Below, piece after piece: positions 12,008 to 23,702 of a stretch of 64,000 bases of DNA. This DNA is from Sorex araneus (lineage: Eukaryota; Chordata; Mammalia; Eulipotyphla; Soricidae): NCBI RefSeq assembly GCF_027595985.1, contig NC_073306.1, forward strand, positions 151,708,919 through 151,772,918, given 5' to 3'. Numbering within the stretch: the stretch's first letter is position 1; each line of letters starts with the position of its first letter. The notes under the pieces were generated by a model. It saw only the letters and a program-made list of their open reading frames with translations, was not told the DNA's origin and ran no database searches. The translations under genes were made by a program, and so were the position numbers.

Positions 12008-12499
12008 CAAAATTTCTTTTCTATTTCTGTTTTTAACTAGGATATTGCAGATAAATATCTGGCACACCATGTCTTTGCAGGGAGGTATTGGGTTTTTTGC
12101 TTTTTAAAAAACTGTTTCTGTGCCAAAATGGGTAGTATCTTTATTTGTGGTTAGACCCTCAAGTCAGTCACAAATGATGAAAGGTGCCTTGAAAAGTCTT
12201 CAGCTAGGAAGCATAGTAAAATGGGTCTGTGTGACCACTTACCAGTCCACGAAGTCTTGTCTGAGCCCTGGGCCTTGGTTTCCTGATGGGAGTGACAGAA
12301 GATGGTATAGATGGCCCCAAGTTTCTTTCATTCACAGTGGAGGAGGTTTGGGGTACTCCTAAGGTTATTTTAGACTTAAGTTAAATGGTATTGACTTGCC
12401 TAACTTGAAATGTTATTTTCTAGCCAGTGAGCGTAAGTGCCTTATTCTACGTGTAAGTTTATCTGAAATTGCTCCACTTTCATCAACAGCCATTAGTAT

Positions 12500-12850
12500 T
12501 TCTTATGGAGGAAGCACTTGTTGACTGTCTTCTGCGTGCCAGGTACCGTAGAGAACCCGAGCGTAACAAGGATAAGTGAGATGTGTTTACCATCCACAAG
12601 CCATTATATTGCAATGCTGTGTGTTAAGTACCCCCGAGAGGAATGGATGAAGTGGCAGGGCCACTCAACCGAGAGATTGATCACTCTGCTATGAAGGGAG
12701 CCAGGACAGCTTCAACGAAAGTGGCATTTGATGAGGCCTCGGAAGATGGGTTGGCTGAGTGGACTACGGGGCTGAGAACGGTCACTGAAAGCCGTGCGGG
12801 TGGATGCATGTCCAGGGTGAGGAAGGCAGGAAGGTGTGCTCTCCAGTGGA
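12500..12850 (+). mobile_element. Ancient mammalian repeat remnant (MIR/L2/L3-like)
   Basis: GAAGCACTTGTTGACTG, GCGTGCCAGGTACCGT and the later GTGGCATTTGATGAGGCCT resemble old mammalian repeat consensus blocks. The exact family cannot be fixed by eye. Confidence 0.45.
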
Positions 12851-12984
12851 GAGTAGAACTTTGGGACTGAGTTTCAGTTTTCAGGGCAGATTCATAAAGA
12901 AATAAACAGTGAAGTGATACAGGGCATTGACTAGATGGAAGGATGGTCTGGGGGCAGAATGAAGAATTAGGAATTAAAAGATTT

Positions 12985-13160
12985 TTTTTTGGTATAAATT
13001 TTTAAAAGTTAATTAAAGAACTGTTATTTACAAAGTTATTGATAGTGAGTTTTAGGCATAAGATATTTCAACACCAACCCCACCAGTGTCAACTTCCCTC
13101 TACCAGTGTCCCCATATTCCTTCACCTCCCAGTCCCTGCTCTCAACTTGGCAGGCATATG
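12985..13160 (-). mobile_element. L1 3'UTR fragment, minus strand
   Basis: It shares TCACAAAGTTATTG-like, GAGTTTTAGGCATAA and CACCAGTGTCAACTTCC with the long L1 at 60942-61950. The two therefore belong to the same older subfamily. Confidence 0.75.
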
Positions 13161-13259
13161 ACCAAGGAACTGGGAGATTCCTAACAGCACCTCTGAACCT
13201 TCCTTGGGAGACAAGAGCAAGTCCCCTGAGCCCCAATGCTTACACTTCTGTCTGTAAGT

Positions 13260-14182
13260 GTTAGATATAACAATCAGAAGGTTAATTTGTTTACTGAGAT
13301 GTTACCATGTAGTAAGTCTAACTCTTAATGGTTCAAGTCCAATGTCTATCTAGTTCATTTTTTTTGCCAATATCTTTTTCATTAATCATAGTATAAATGT
13401 ATAACTTTGTCAGTTTCTAAGACAAAGAATTAGGTTTTTGATGGGAATCACTGGTTTGTTTTAATAATAACCAGTGTTTTCCTCACATGTAGGATATTCA
13501 CCTAAGTATTTCAGAGCATTTATTTCATATTTCCTATTGAAAGGATAAAATGGAACAATGACTTGGAAGATGCTTTTTGTAAGCTTTAAAGCTTCAAGAT
13601 TATTTTGAATCAGTGCAGATATCAGGAAGAACTCACTCTTTATTAAATCTTACATCTGAGTCTTAGTCTTCTTCCTCCCAAAATTATGGGGTGAGGTAGA
13701 GAACTGTGTGTCAACTTGGAATCAGACTCCGTTTTGAGCCATTTAATTTAGCACTTATTATTTTAATGTAAGCGCTCTTACTTTGGCAGTAAGCATACAA
13801 TTTTAATTAGCCCTTGGAAGCCAGCAGGATAGGATGATGAGGTAGAAGACATGAAGAAATACGTCCATAATGGCCTGCCGGAGGCCTCTGGCAGCCCCCA
13901 AGAAAGGCGCTTTTAGCATAATGTGCGATGCTTCTGAGAAATCACCCGCGCCGGCACTTGGACTCTTATACATTTAATCATTTTAGTGTTTTTGAAATGT
14001 CAAAACATTGGCATTTGCCTCTTTGTCATCTCTACTATACTCAGAGAGAATATTAATGTCTTAAATTTATTCCGATGCAGCGTGTAATGTATAAGGAAAC
14101 TGAACTCATTTTTTCCTTCTGTCCAGGGTATGCCTCCCAACTTTGCCAAGTGCTTTTTCTCATCCTTTAGACCCCAGATCTA
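13260..14182. other. Unassigned sequence, possible conserved element at 13780-14080
   Basis: I recognise no repeat. The segment around 13780-14080 mixes TTTTAATTAG, a GC-richer centre and further AT-rich blocks, a texture often seen in conserved non-coding elements. That is impression only. Confidence 0.35.
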
Positions 14183-14218
14183 ATGCTCACAGTCCCCGTG
14201 GCCCCTGCCCCCCGTGAC

Positions 14219-14284
14219 CTTCTCTCTCTCTTTCTCTCTCTCTTTCTTACTTTCTCTCTCTCTTTCTTACTTTCTCTCTCTCTT

Positions 14285-14380
<96 letters not shown>

Positions 14381-14450
14381 TATTTCTCTCTTTCTTTCTT
14401 CTTTTCTTTCATTCTTTCTTTCTTCCTTTCTTCCTTTTTCTTTCTTTATT
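14219..14450. repeat. (TTTC)n microsatellite, about 230 bp
   Basis: It begins as CTCT/TTAC variants and becomes near-pure TTTC at about 14296-14380, then an impure edge. It abuts the A-tail side of a minus-strand SINE, suggesting that it grew from the SINE tail. Confidence 0.95.
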
Positions 14451-14452
14451 CT

Positions 14453-14590
14453 GAGGGGGGAGCTATACCCAGTGGTACTCAGGGCTTACTCTTAGTTGTG
14501 TTTGGGGGAACATATGTGATTCTGAGGATCAAATCTAGGCAGCAAATATGCAAGGTGAGGGCCTTACCCCCATACTATCTTTCCACCCAC
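14453..14590 (-). mobile_element. SOR-type SINE, diverged, minus strand
   Basis: The plus reading shows GGTACTCAGGGCTTACTC, AACATATGTG and GCAAGGTGAGGGCCTTACC, then CTATCTTTCCACC. These are the complements of the family body and head. Confidence 0.75.
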
Positions 14591-14784
14591 ATATCCTTCC
14601 CTGCACGTACTCATAGTCCAGGCATCTACAACTTCAAGGCCTCTGTGTTGTAATTATTATTTTGCCTATCACTCTCCCCTATCAACTCTCAATATCACAT
14701 TTATAGGAAACTGCGTTCACCACCTCTGTTATTTGGAGAAGCACTGAATCAGAGAGAAAATACACTTCCTGGTTAAACTGGTGT

Positions 14785-14960
14785 AGGCTAAATCTTAACT
14801 ACTACTTACTTGCTGTGGGAACTTGAGCAAGTCACTTAAGTTCTTTGAGCTTCTTTTAACAAGGGTAGTGCCTGTTCTGCAGGATATTTGTGAAGATTAA
14901 ATAAAATCTGTTCATCAATTAACAAATGCATGGAGGTCCTGTTACACATGAGGTGAACTG
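14785..14960 (+). mobile_element. MIR SINE
   Basis: The MIR core is readable: ACTTACTTGCTGTGGGAACTTGAGCAAGTCACTTAAGTTC-like in order, then GATATTTGTGAAGATTAAAT. It is sense oriented and typical of mammal-wide ancient copies. Confidence 0.8.
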
Positions 14961-15591
14961 TTGTACTTGAAATAGAGAATATGGTGGTGATGAAGGCATG
15001 GTTCTTCCCTGGGAATTTAGTGTGAGATAGACAAGAAGACAACTTCTATACTAGTGAGGGAAGGACAGGAATCCCCCAGTATAGGGTTCTAGTAAATTTG
15101 GAGTCAGGTGAAGGCCGCTGTGGGGAGGTAGGCGAGAGGAAAAGTGGGTATAATGCATTGAGCGAGAGAGGATGGCGAGTGGAGCCGAGAGAGGCAGGGC
15201 ACAGCAGTGGCTGCGGCTGAGGCTGGAGGGTGAAGGGTGAAATACCACGAGGGACTTGCAAGCCTGGCACAGGACAGAGATATCCTGTGAAGAGTTTTTG
15301 ACCAGAGTTCAGCATTCCTGAAAGATCGTCTCTCTCAGTATGTTGTTGGAGTCGGGCAGATAGCGGGACCCGCTAAGAAAGCTGTGTCTAGAAGTGATGA
15401 TGGCAGGAGTTACTGTGGGAATGGGATGGGACTAATGGATTGAGAGATCATAAGGAATCAGAAACGGCAAGATGAGACTTGACATGGAAAAGGGGAAGGT
15501 GATGAGCAAGGGAGCACAATTACGGTGAGGATACCTCGCCCCCAAGAGTGGGTCTGGGCATCCATGGGGCTATAAAGTGAGTTCCATTTAG
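14961..15591. other. Unassigned sequence
   Basis: It is purine-rich with alternating GAG/GGA stretches. No repeat family or exon was recognised. Confidence 0.4.
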
Positions 15592-15740
15592 GAGAGAGAG
15601 GTAGTACAGTGGAGAGAGTGCTTGCCTTGCTGACATGGGCTCCGGCCATGGGACCCCCCTATGGTTCCCAGAGCCTGTCCAGAGCTGAGCCAGGAGTCAA
15701 GCCTTAAGCACCTCCAGGTGTGGCCCCAAGTCAAACAAAC
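15592..15740 (+). mobile_element. SOR-type SINE, diverged
   Basis: GAGAGAGGTAGTACAGTGGAG and TGCTTGCCTTGC form a recognisable tRNA head. The body then shows GAGCCAGGAGTCAAGCC and CCAGGTGTGGCCCC. Confidence 0.8.
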
Positions 15741-16253
15741 GAATTAGTCCAATTTGGGGGGTTCTGGAGTTCCCCTGAAAGCTCACATTTAATTTCATCA
15801 TTTTAAAATTCCAGTCTGTTTTGACCCTGCTGTATTTTTCTCTTTTGTTCTTGAACATAAACATTTCCATTAAGATGATATCAACACTGATGAATTTTAT
15901 GGCAAAGATTTATTTTAGGGTGAACTCCATTAAGGCAATTTAATTTCTTGCTCCATCTTCAAGATGCTATATTTTATCTGTTTGCCTTTTACTTTGTGAC
16001 AGTATTTCCATCAGCATAAAATGTTTCTTGTGTATATTTTACTACAAAGGTTGGGTTTTTCAACTATTTTCCTTTCATCTTTGTCCAATTTATAAATATT
16101 GTAACTTTCTTTTTCATGAGTGATTTCTTTCCAGGCTCATTTTATACTTATGTTAACCATATCAAATTTCCCATGTTAGAGTTTTCACATGTAAGTTTTT
16201 ACCAGATACATTTTTTAATCCATTTCTAAGCAATTATAATCATTACCATTGGT

Positions 16254-16378
16254 CCAGAGAGGTCTGCGGACCCCAGTTCAGCCTCTGGCTCCACATGAGT
16301 CCTCAAGCACCACCAAGAGTCATTCTGAGCACAGAGCTAGGGATAGCCTCTAAGTAACACCAAGTGTGGCCCAGCTCT
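16254..16378 (+). mobile_element. SOR-type SINE, 5'-degraded
   Basis: The body blocks CTCAAGCACCACCAAGAGT and GAGCACAGAGCTAGG are present, followed by CCAAGTGTGGCCC. The tRNA head is largely eroded. Confidence 0.65.
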
Positions 16379-17999
16379 TACCACCCCTATTAATTATCTT
16401 TACCATTTGACTGTTTCTGCTATTCTCAGCTGTAGTTAACATTTTTGTTCTTCATACAAAGCATAATATTTTCCTGAAACCACTTTTTTCGTCTTTTAAG
16501 TTTATGAATCGCTTGTGATTCTCAAGTCAGTAATTCATCTTTAGCAAATTTTGGTCCTTGGATGCAAGCTGCCACCATGATGGCTCCCAGCTGGCATACG
16601 TCAGAGGAAGATGTGTGAGAGCCAGAGCATGCATACAGGTGAGCTGATGTGGATGGACATCTGGATTCAGATATAGATCTGAGTTATTTGCTGCTGGATA
16701 TTGTAGCCCAGAAGAGGGGTGACATCTCACAGGATGGTGGAGAGCCTGAGAGAAGCGCAGTATTCTGGAGGGAAATGGCCAGATGGGCAGGAGAGGCACG
16801 GGCGGGAGCCACGTCAAGGAAGAGGAGTGGTGGATGCTGTTGCCTTGAGGGCACTGAGAATGGATACGAGGCATGGCACGAGGGCTTAGCAAGATCTTGT
16901 CATCCATGTCCTGGGGAGAAAGCTGCTCACAGCCATGGGATGTGCTCACAAGGAGTGCAAAGGAAGTACGGGAGTGGAGGTAGCAGGGCTGCAAATATGC
17001 GTGGGCCTTAGTTCCTATCAAGATGCAGATCTGAGCAGAGGAATCAGAAAGAAGATAAAACAGATGGAGATTGGAATGGGGGGTCCCCAAAGAGCATACC
17101 AGGACTCTAGCCCTTTCTAGGGGTGAGAGTTGACGCCAACCTCAACCCCTAACGTTTCAGATCAGCCAGTTAGCATCTGCTCTGTGCCCCATAAGATGCA
17201 ACCATCGTAAATCAATGCACCAACTGGGCTTTTACTCTGGTGTCATGGGTAATCTGATTCCTCACTGCCCTTGGACCTTCTACCCTCTACTCTTCCTTTT
17301 TGTTTCGCACTCACAATCCTCAACCAAAAGTGTGTCATCCATTGCTCCTAAGTTCATAATTTTATCACTGGCTCTCACCCAATGAGAATGTCTTGCCTCC
17401 AGACATAGCCCACAATATCAGATAAGCTTTAATTTGCTTTGTTCTTCAGCTTGGAGCTGGGGCGTTACTTCATCACTCAGAGGCAAGAGAAACAACAACA
17501 ATAATCTATTTTTTCAGTAATCTATTACTATTCTGTCTATTTTCTGTTCTTTCAACCTGTCTGGATAGAGCAGATTACAGCAAAGCTGGAGTTGCCTCAC
17601 AGACATTGTGGCAATAACCCATATACACCTCATCATCTTTGCTCCCACCGCGGATTCCCCTGGCCATCCACTCATCTGTCCATCCATCTCTGCTTCGTAC
17701 TTGTTGGGCACTTTGACAGCATCACTGTGGTAAGCAATGAAGTGAAAATAGCAAGAGACACCGTGCCAGCCCTCTTCGAGCTAGCCATCACTGTAATACT
17801 GTGTGAGCAGTTGTAATAGTCGGCTGGCCTTGGCAAGCAGGAACTGGTTGTTGCCTTAACTTTGTTTCAGTTTGGTTATTGGTTCCCTGGTGTATTCAGG
17901 GTATTCCTGGGGAACCTCCTGCATGCAACATCTAAATTTCAGTCTCTTGACTTCTCGCTCCAGCCTTTAAACTGTTTTTGTCTTTAATTGATTTTCTAA
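16379..17999. other. Unassigned intergenic sequence
   Basis: I recognise no repeat. A 187-codon minus-strand open frame (16527-17090) has no recognisable domain, no splice-compatible conserved context and a composition like its surroundings. I do not call it a gene. Confidence 0.4.
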
Positions 18000-18220
18000 A
18001 TTCATTTTTATTGAAGTAACATTGCATTATAACACAGCATAAGTTCCCGGCATGTTGAAAATCTACATGTGTATAGACTTCATTAACTTTATCACTGAAC
18101 TTGGTGGGGCTTGGGGGGTAGAATTTATAACATTTTTATGAGGTTAATTGAACATATGTAAAGCACTCTCTTATCCTAATGTAATCATTCCACTGCCAGT
18201 TCACCCAGCTCCAAAGGTTA
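18000..18220 (-). mobile_element. Old L1-like 3'UTR fragment
   Basis: TTTTTATTGAAGTAACATTG followed by CATGTTGAAAATCTACATG-like sequence resembles the reverse complement of older mammalian L1 3'UTRs. Confidence 0.5.
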
Positions 18221-18821
18221 ACTTTGTTTTAAGAAGGCGGTTAGGTTCCAGGTCTGGGATGAAAGAAAACCAGTCTCCTTTAGAAGCAACCTGCGTCAGA
18301 TTCTGAACGTCCCGCGCCGTCGAAGAACGGCATTGTCTTAGAACCCCTTTATTGATTTAGCCTCTGTCCCCTTCCACACTGTCTGGTTCTGATTCAACAT
18401 CTGGGGTTCTTTTTTTCCTTTTGGTCAAGGCACAAGACAATTTTATTGACCTTTCTTGAACTGAACCTCTGTCTGACGTCTAGGGAATTCAGTTCTGGGC
18501 ATGGGAATAAAGTACAGTTGGGCAGTGCTGCCTCTCAGCTTCTCCCGATCAGTCCTCTAGCTTCTGTGTCTCCTTGCTCTCATCCCACCCATGAGTCACT
18601 GCCTTTGCATTCCAGCCTTGACCCGATGGGAGAAGCTGAGAAAGCAGAGACTCATCCCTATACCCAGGCGTTCTCAAAGCAAGTCTGATTCTGTTGAGAA
18701 TGAGAAATTGGGCATGCATGTCATACCCAAATTGAAGAATACAAGGAATGAATTACAGTGATCTGTAAACCTATTTAATAATGTTACCAGTTCTTTTTTG
18801 TTGTTAAAAATAGAGGCTATT

Positions 18822-19491
18822 CCAAAATCTGGAAAAAAAAGAGTGCCCCCAAAGAGATAACTGGTTAAAGAAACTTTGGTACATCTACACAATGGAATAC
18901 TATGCAGCTGTTAGAAAAGATGAAGTCATGAAATTTGCATATAAGTGGATCAACATGGAAAGTATCATGTTAAGTGAAATGAGTCAGAAAGAGAGACACA
19001 GATATAGAAAGGTCACACTCATCTGTGGAATATAAAGTAACAGAATGGGAGACTAACACTCAAGAGTAGTAGAGACAAGAACCAGGAGGTCTGCCCCATA
19101 GCTTGAAAACTGACCTCACATGCTGGGGGGAAAGGCGGCTGAGATAGAGAAGGGAACACCAAGTAGAGGATGTTGGGAGGACCCACTCAGGTTGAAAGAT
19201 GCGTGCCAAAAGTAGACTATAGACTGAATATGATGGCCACTCAATACCTCTATTGCAAACTACAAGACCCCAAAGGAGAGAGAACAAAAGGGAATGCCCT
19301 ACCGCAGAGGTAGGGTGGGGTGGTGGGGCATGGGGTGGGGGTGGTGGGAGGGATACTGGGAACATTGGTGGAGGTGAATGGGCACTGGTGGAGGGATGTA
19401 AATGATCACTGTATGAGTGAAATGCAAACATGAAAGTTCATAAGTTTGTAACTGCACCTCACGGTGATTCACTAATAAAAAAATTTTTTTT
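18822..19491 (+). mobile_element. L1 3' end with exact 14-bp target-site duplication
   Basis: It is sense oriented. The ORF2 C-terminus reads GTACATCTACACAATGGAATACTATGCAGC-like (WYIYTMEYYAAV-type), ends in a stop, and is followed by the shrew 3'UTR with G-rich segment and A-rich tail. AAATAGAGGCTATT flanks it at 18808-18821 and 19492-19505. The intact duplication indicates a fairly recent, 5'-truncated insertion. Confidence 0.95.
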
Positions 19492-19529
19492 AAATAGAGG
19501 CTATTGATACTGAAAGGTTATCAAGAATA

Positions 19530-19870
19530 TCCTTTTACCTACTACAAGGTTGCAAACCACAGCGCCCACAAGGGGAGAGAGAGACAGAGAGACAGAGACA
19601 GAAAGACAGAGAGACAGAAAGAGAGAGAGAATGACAGAGAGAGATAGAGCAGAGAGAGAGAGGGAGAGAGAGAAGGAAAGTGCCTGCCATAGAGCCAGAG
19701 AGGCAGCAGGGATGTGGGTGGAGGGTGATGGGGGGGAACCTGGGGACACTGGTGCTGGGAAATGGACACTGTGGAGGGATGGGTGTTGGAACACTGTTGG
19801 GCTGGAATCCAGTCGTGAGCAGCTTTGTAAGGGTCTACCTCAGTGATTCATAAAAAATTTAAAAATAAGT
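19530..19870 (+). mobile_element. L1 3'UTR tail with GAGACA microsatellite
   Basis: Sense 3'UTR: GTTGCAAACCACAGCGCCC, an expanded GAGA/GACA run (19572-19678), GTGCCTGCCATAGAGCC, and an end at GTGATTCATAAAAAATTT. Confidence 0.85.
19572..19678. repeat. (GAGACA)n/(GA)n microsatellite
   Basis: A purine repeat inside the L1 3'UTR. It is the complementary counterpart of the TC/TG runs in minus-strand L1 copies (7549-7672, 51385-51430), so it is an intrinsic unstable segment of this 3'UTR. Confidence 0.9.
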
Positions 19871-20038
19871 ACAAATAGAGGATAAATCCCACCACCCTTC
19901 AGCACACTCCCCTCACTCTTTCTCCCACTCCTCCTCAATTCTCCCTTCCAGTAAACTCAGTTCTGTCAACTGTGAGCACTGGTTGCTTTTGCTTTTGCTC
20001 AGTTGGTTCATCAATTTCATCCTTTCTTTCTCTTTTAT

Positions 20039-20640
20039 ATTTAAATTTTTTATTAGTGAATCACCGTAGGTACAGTTACAGACTTACAAACTTCCATGAT
20101 TGCATTTCAGTCATACAATGATCGAGTACCCATCCCTTTACCACATCAATGATCCCAGTATCCCTCCCACTACCCACTTCTCCCCCACCCCCACCGCACC
20201 ACGCCTCTGTGTCAGGGCATTCTCTTTTGTTCTCTCTTTCCTTTTGGGTGTTGTAGTTTGCCCTAGAGGCATTGAGTGGCCATTGTGTTCCATCTATAGT
20301 CTAAATTCGGTTGCATCTCCCAAGCTGAACTGATTCTCCAAATACCCTTTACTTGGCGTTCCCTTCTCTATCTGAGATGCTTATTCCCTCAGCATTTGAA
20401 ACCAGTTTCCAAGCCATGGAGTAAACCTTCTGGTCCTTAACTCTACTATTCTTGGGTGTTAGTCTTCTATTCTGTTACTTTATACACCACAGATGAGTGC
20501 AATCTTTCTATGTCTGTCCCTCGTTTTCTGACTTATTTCACTTAACATGATACTTTCCATGTTGATCCACTTATATGCTAATTTCATGACTTCATCTTTT
20601 CTAACAGTTACATAGTATTCCATTGTGTAGATGTACCAGA
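20039..20640 (-). mobile_element. L1 3' end, minus strand
   Basis: It starts with T-rich sequence and TATTAGTGAATCACCG. The antisense 3'UTR follows, then antisense ORF2 tail (CATTTCACTTAACATGATACT-like, CATAGTATTCCATTGTG). It is nearly the mirror image of 18822-19491 and breaks off at the T-run of the next L1. Confidence 0.9.
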
Positions 20641-21470
20641 GTTTTTTTTTTAAATTTTATTGAATCACTGTGAGATAGTTACAAGCTTTCATGTTTGAGT
20701 TACAATCACACAATGATCAAACACCCATCTCTCCACCAGTGCACATCCCTCACCACCAATATCACCACCAATATTCCCACCCTCCCCCTGCCTCCATGGC
20801 AGACAATATTCCCCATACTCTCTCTCTACTTTTGGGCATTATGGCTTGCAGCACAGACACTGAGAGGTCATCATGTTTGGTCCATTATCTACTTTTGGCA
20901 CATATCTCCCTTCCCGACTGATTCCTCCAGCCATCATTTTCTTAGTGATCCCTTCTCTATTCCACCTGCCTTCTCCCCTCCACTCATGAAGCAGGCTTCC
21001 AGCTATGGGGCAATCCCCCTGGCCCTTGTATCTACTGTCCTTGGGTGTCAGCCTAATGTGATGTTATTCTAAACTTCACAAATAAGTGCAGTCCTTTTAT
21101 GTCTGTCTCTCTCTTTCTGACTCATTTCACTTAGCATGATACTCTCCATATCTATCCATTTATAAGAAAATATCATGACTTCATCTCTCCTAACAGCTGC
21201 ATAGTATTCCATTGTATAGATGTACCAAAGTTTCTTTAACCAGTCATCTTTTCTAGGGCACACAGGTTATTTCCCGATTTTGGCTATTGTGAACAGTGCT
21301 GCAATGAACATATAGATACAGATGTCATTTCTACTATACCTTTTTGCCTCTCCGGGATATATTCCCAGAAGTGGTATTGCTGGGTCAAATGGGAGCTCAA
21401 TTTCTAATTTTTTGAGACTCATCCATACTGTTTTCCAAAAGGGCTGAAGCAGTCTGCATTCCCACCTGCC
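20641..21470 (-). mobile_element. L1 3' end with longer ORF2 remnant, minus strand
   Basis: The poly(T) at 20641-20650 is the A-tail in reverse. The 3'UTR follows, then ORF2 C-terminal sequence up to about 21470. Minus-strand translation shows LPFDPAIPLLGIYPGE and, after a frameshift, KKLWYIYTMEYYAAVRRDEV, which are conserved L1 ORF2 endings. It is 5'-truncated and frameshifted, hence inactive. Confidence 0.92.
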
Positions 21471-21950
21471 CCCCCCCGCCCACGGCTTGGATTCTTCTGA
21501 CCAGTGGTGTGTTTCATGGCAAATAATGGGGTGGGGGACACTAGCTCTGTGTGTCCGGGACATACCTCTGTGCAGGCCCTCGGGGCTGGGAGTCTCGCTC
21601 TGTCTCCTTGTCTTGCTTGGAGTCCAGCACTGGGGTCAGGATGCCCACGGCGCGCCCACACCCCCTCCTAGTTGGAGTTTGCCCTCTCTGGACTGATTAG
21701 ATGAACCCTGTGGTTCTCTACCCCAGAAACCCTTCTCTCCTTCCCCAGTTTTCCCTGCAGCAGGAGGCGGGGCCAGGAGTTGGGAAGGGAAAGTCCATTC
21801 TGCCCTGCACTGGCTCCCCGAGGCCATGGGCACAGAGGTGAGTCCATCTCGGATGGGAGTGGGGCGCTCAGGAGAAGACCCTGTTAAGGCTCCTCAGATA
21901 CTGTTGTGAGGCCACATACAGCTCCCCAATAAACATTTAGAAACAAAGTC
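21471..21950. other. Unassigned GC-richer sequence
   Basis: I recognise no family. It contains a C-run at 21469-21482 and is bounded by L1 on the left and a long pyrimidine repeat on the right. Confidence 0.4.
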
Positions 21951-21951
21951 T

Positions 21952-22140
21952 TCCCTCCCTCCCTCCCTCCCTCCCTCCCTCCCTCCCTCCCTCCCTCCCT
22001 TCCATCCCTCCCTCCCTCCCTCCCTCCCTCCCTCCCTCCCTCCCTCCTTCCTTCCTTCCTTCCTTCCTTCCTTCCTTCCTTCCTTCCTTCCTTCCTTCCT
22101 TCCTTCCTTCCTTCCTTCCTTCCTTCCTTCCTTCCTTCCC
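21952..22140. repeat. (TCCC)n then (TTCC)n compound microsatellite
   Basis: About 95 bp of CCCT/TCCC is followed by about 90 bp of near-pure TTCC. The polypurine strand would read GGGA/GGAA, so triplex or slippage behaviour is possible. Confidence 0.95.
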
Positions 22141-22369
22141 TTTCTCTCTCTCTCTTTTCTTTCTCTTTTCTCTTTATTTCTTTCTCTTTCTATATTATTC
22201 AATATAGATTTGACTAAATGAAAGCTCATTAAAACTTCATTGATTTATTCTCTATTAGTTTGTGCATCTGTCATGATAGATTTGCTGCCCCCAACCAATG
22301 TTCCTTCCCTACCATTTTTCCTTGGGTACCCTCAGTTTTCTTTTACATTTTTCTTTTTCTTATTTTTTG

Positions 22370-22520
22370 TCTCTTTGGTTTGGGGCTATCTCCAGCTATA
22401 CTCCCGGTTGCTCCCGGCTCTGTTTAGGGACCACTCCCTGCAGTTCTCAGAGCACTCTCACGTGGTGCTGAGGATGCACCAGCATTCCCCGTGTACAAGG
22501 CCGGGGCTATCTCCTAGAGT
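22370..22520 (-). mobile_element. SOR-type SINE, diverged, minus strand
   Basis: The plus reading shows GCTCCCGGCTCTGTTTAGGGA and GTGGTGCTGAGGATGCACC, then GTACAAGGCCGGGGCTATCTCC. These are degraded complements of the SINE body and head. Confidence 0.65.
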
Positions 22521-22574
22521 CATTCTTGGGTTTCAAGCTCAGCTTTTTTTTTTTTAATCAATTCCCACTGGTTT

Positions 22575-22765
22575 GTTTTTATTTTGTTTGCTCATCTGCT
22601 TTGTTTCCTTATATTCCATATGTAAGTTAATTTATCCAACTTGTCTTTCTCCTGGCTTGTTCTATACCCCACATCTTTATCTAATCACTTATTGATGATT
22701 ATTGATGATGAAAAAACTTAGGTTTTTCCAGACTTAACTATTGTACACAATATTGCAATAAATAG
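22575..22765 (-). mobile_element. Old L1 ORF2 fragment, minus strand
   Basis: It ends ACTATTGTACACAATATTGCAATAAAT, the complement of a conserved L1 ORF2 block (TTCATTGCAGCATTGTTTAC-like), after TATTCCATATGTAAGTTAAT-like sequence. Confidence 0.6.
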
Positions 22766-23506
22766 TAGGGTAAAAGAAAAGTATTTCTAACTGAGTTGAA
22801 AAAAAAGTATTGGCAAATGACACCAACTTCTGCTGGATCCAAAGGGAAGTAGTGCCTTGTCCTACTCTGTCCTGTTCTGAACCCCTGACTTGGCTCCCCA
22901 GACCGTTCCCCTCCATCAGCCGTCAGCCACCTTACTCCCCTGTGGGACAGGCACAAGGCGTGGCCAGCAGGCGCTGCCATGGGCTCTACTCCCACTGCAG
23001 GTCACCTCTGTGGACTGTCTCCTGCCGCTTCTTCGTGAAATGGTTCCACTGCTCCTTTACACTGAGGTTCACTTTTTGAGCATTTGTGGCAGTTACGTGA
23101 CTACAAAACAGAGGCCCCTGGACTCTGTCCTGCTGTCTGAGCTGTTGGCCAGACACTCGGCGTGTCTTTGCCTCCTCTTGCCATGGCTCTCTCTGCACAG
23201 AGAGGAAGGTGTAAATTTGACACACTCAAACCTGCAGCTCGCCCCGAGTTTCACACTTTAGGAATGATCTTGGTGGCCACAGCCACGCAGAGGATTTTCT
23301 TTCTCCGAGGCTCAATATACGGAACCTTGGGGAAGGTTTCAGTGTTGATTCCCATTAATAGGTGTTTGGCTTGTGTCCAGCCTGCTATTATAAATGACAC
23401 AGTCTTTTGTGTCTGTCGGTGGCTGCCTTTTATACAAACAAGTAGAACTGGGGCAGGAGGGCTGGTTGGCAGTGGCAACAATCTGTTTAGTTTTGGCTTC
23501 TTCGGC
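22766..23506. other. Unassigned sequence
   Basis: No repeat or exon was recognised. Several overlapping short frames occur on both strands, with no conserved motif. Confidence 0.4.
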
Positions 23507-23647
23507 CACATTTGTGGTGCTCAGGGGCTACTGTGCCTGGGGTGGGGAGGGTCACTTCCAGTAGTGTTAGCACTCCCGTGTGGTGCTAGAGATTGACCCA
23601 GGGTCGCCTGCATGCAATACAAGCTCCTCTGCACTATCTCTCTGGCC
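23507..23647 (-). mobile_element. SOR-type SINE, diverged, minus strand
   Basis: GGTGCTCAGGGGCTACTGTG, GTGTGGTGCTAGAGATTGACCC and GCACTATCTCTCTGGCC are complements of the body, B-box region and head. Confidence 0.8.
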
Positions 23648-23649
23648 AG

Positions 23650-23702
23650 AGAGCGAGACAGACAGACAGACAGACAGAGAGAGACAGAGAGAGACAGAGA
23701 GC
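23650..23702. repeat. (GACA)n/(GAGA)n microsatellite
   Basis: A short purine repeat immediately after the SINE head. Confidence 0.9.

Noticed and set aside
14183..14653. Phe/Leu/Ser-rich protein frame
   Set aside because: It is a translation of the TTTC microsatellite.
16527..17090. 187-codon minus-strand ORF as a gene
   Set aside because: No recognisable domain, no conserved context, a composition like the flanks, and a length within chance range over 64 kb.
20641..21470. Active L1 retrotransposon
   Set aside because: 5'-truncated with no ORF1 or reverse-transcriptase core, and ORF2 is frameshifted. All L1s in the window are 3' remnants.
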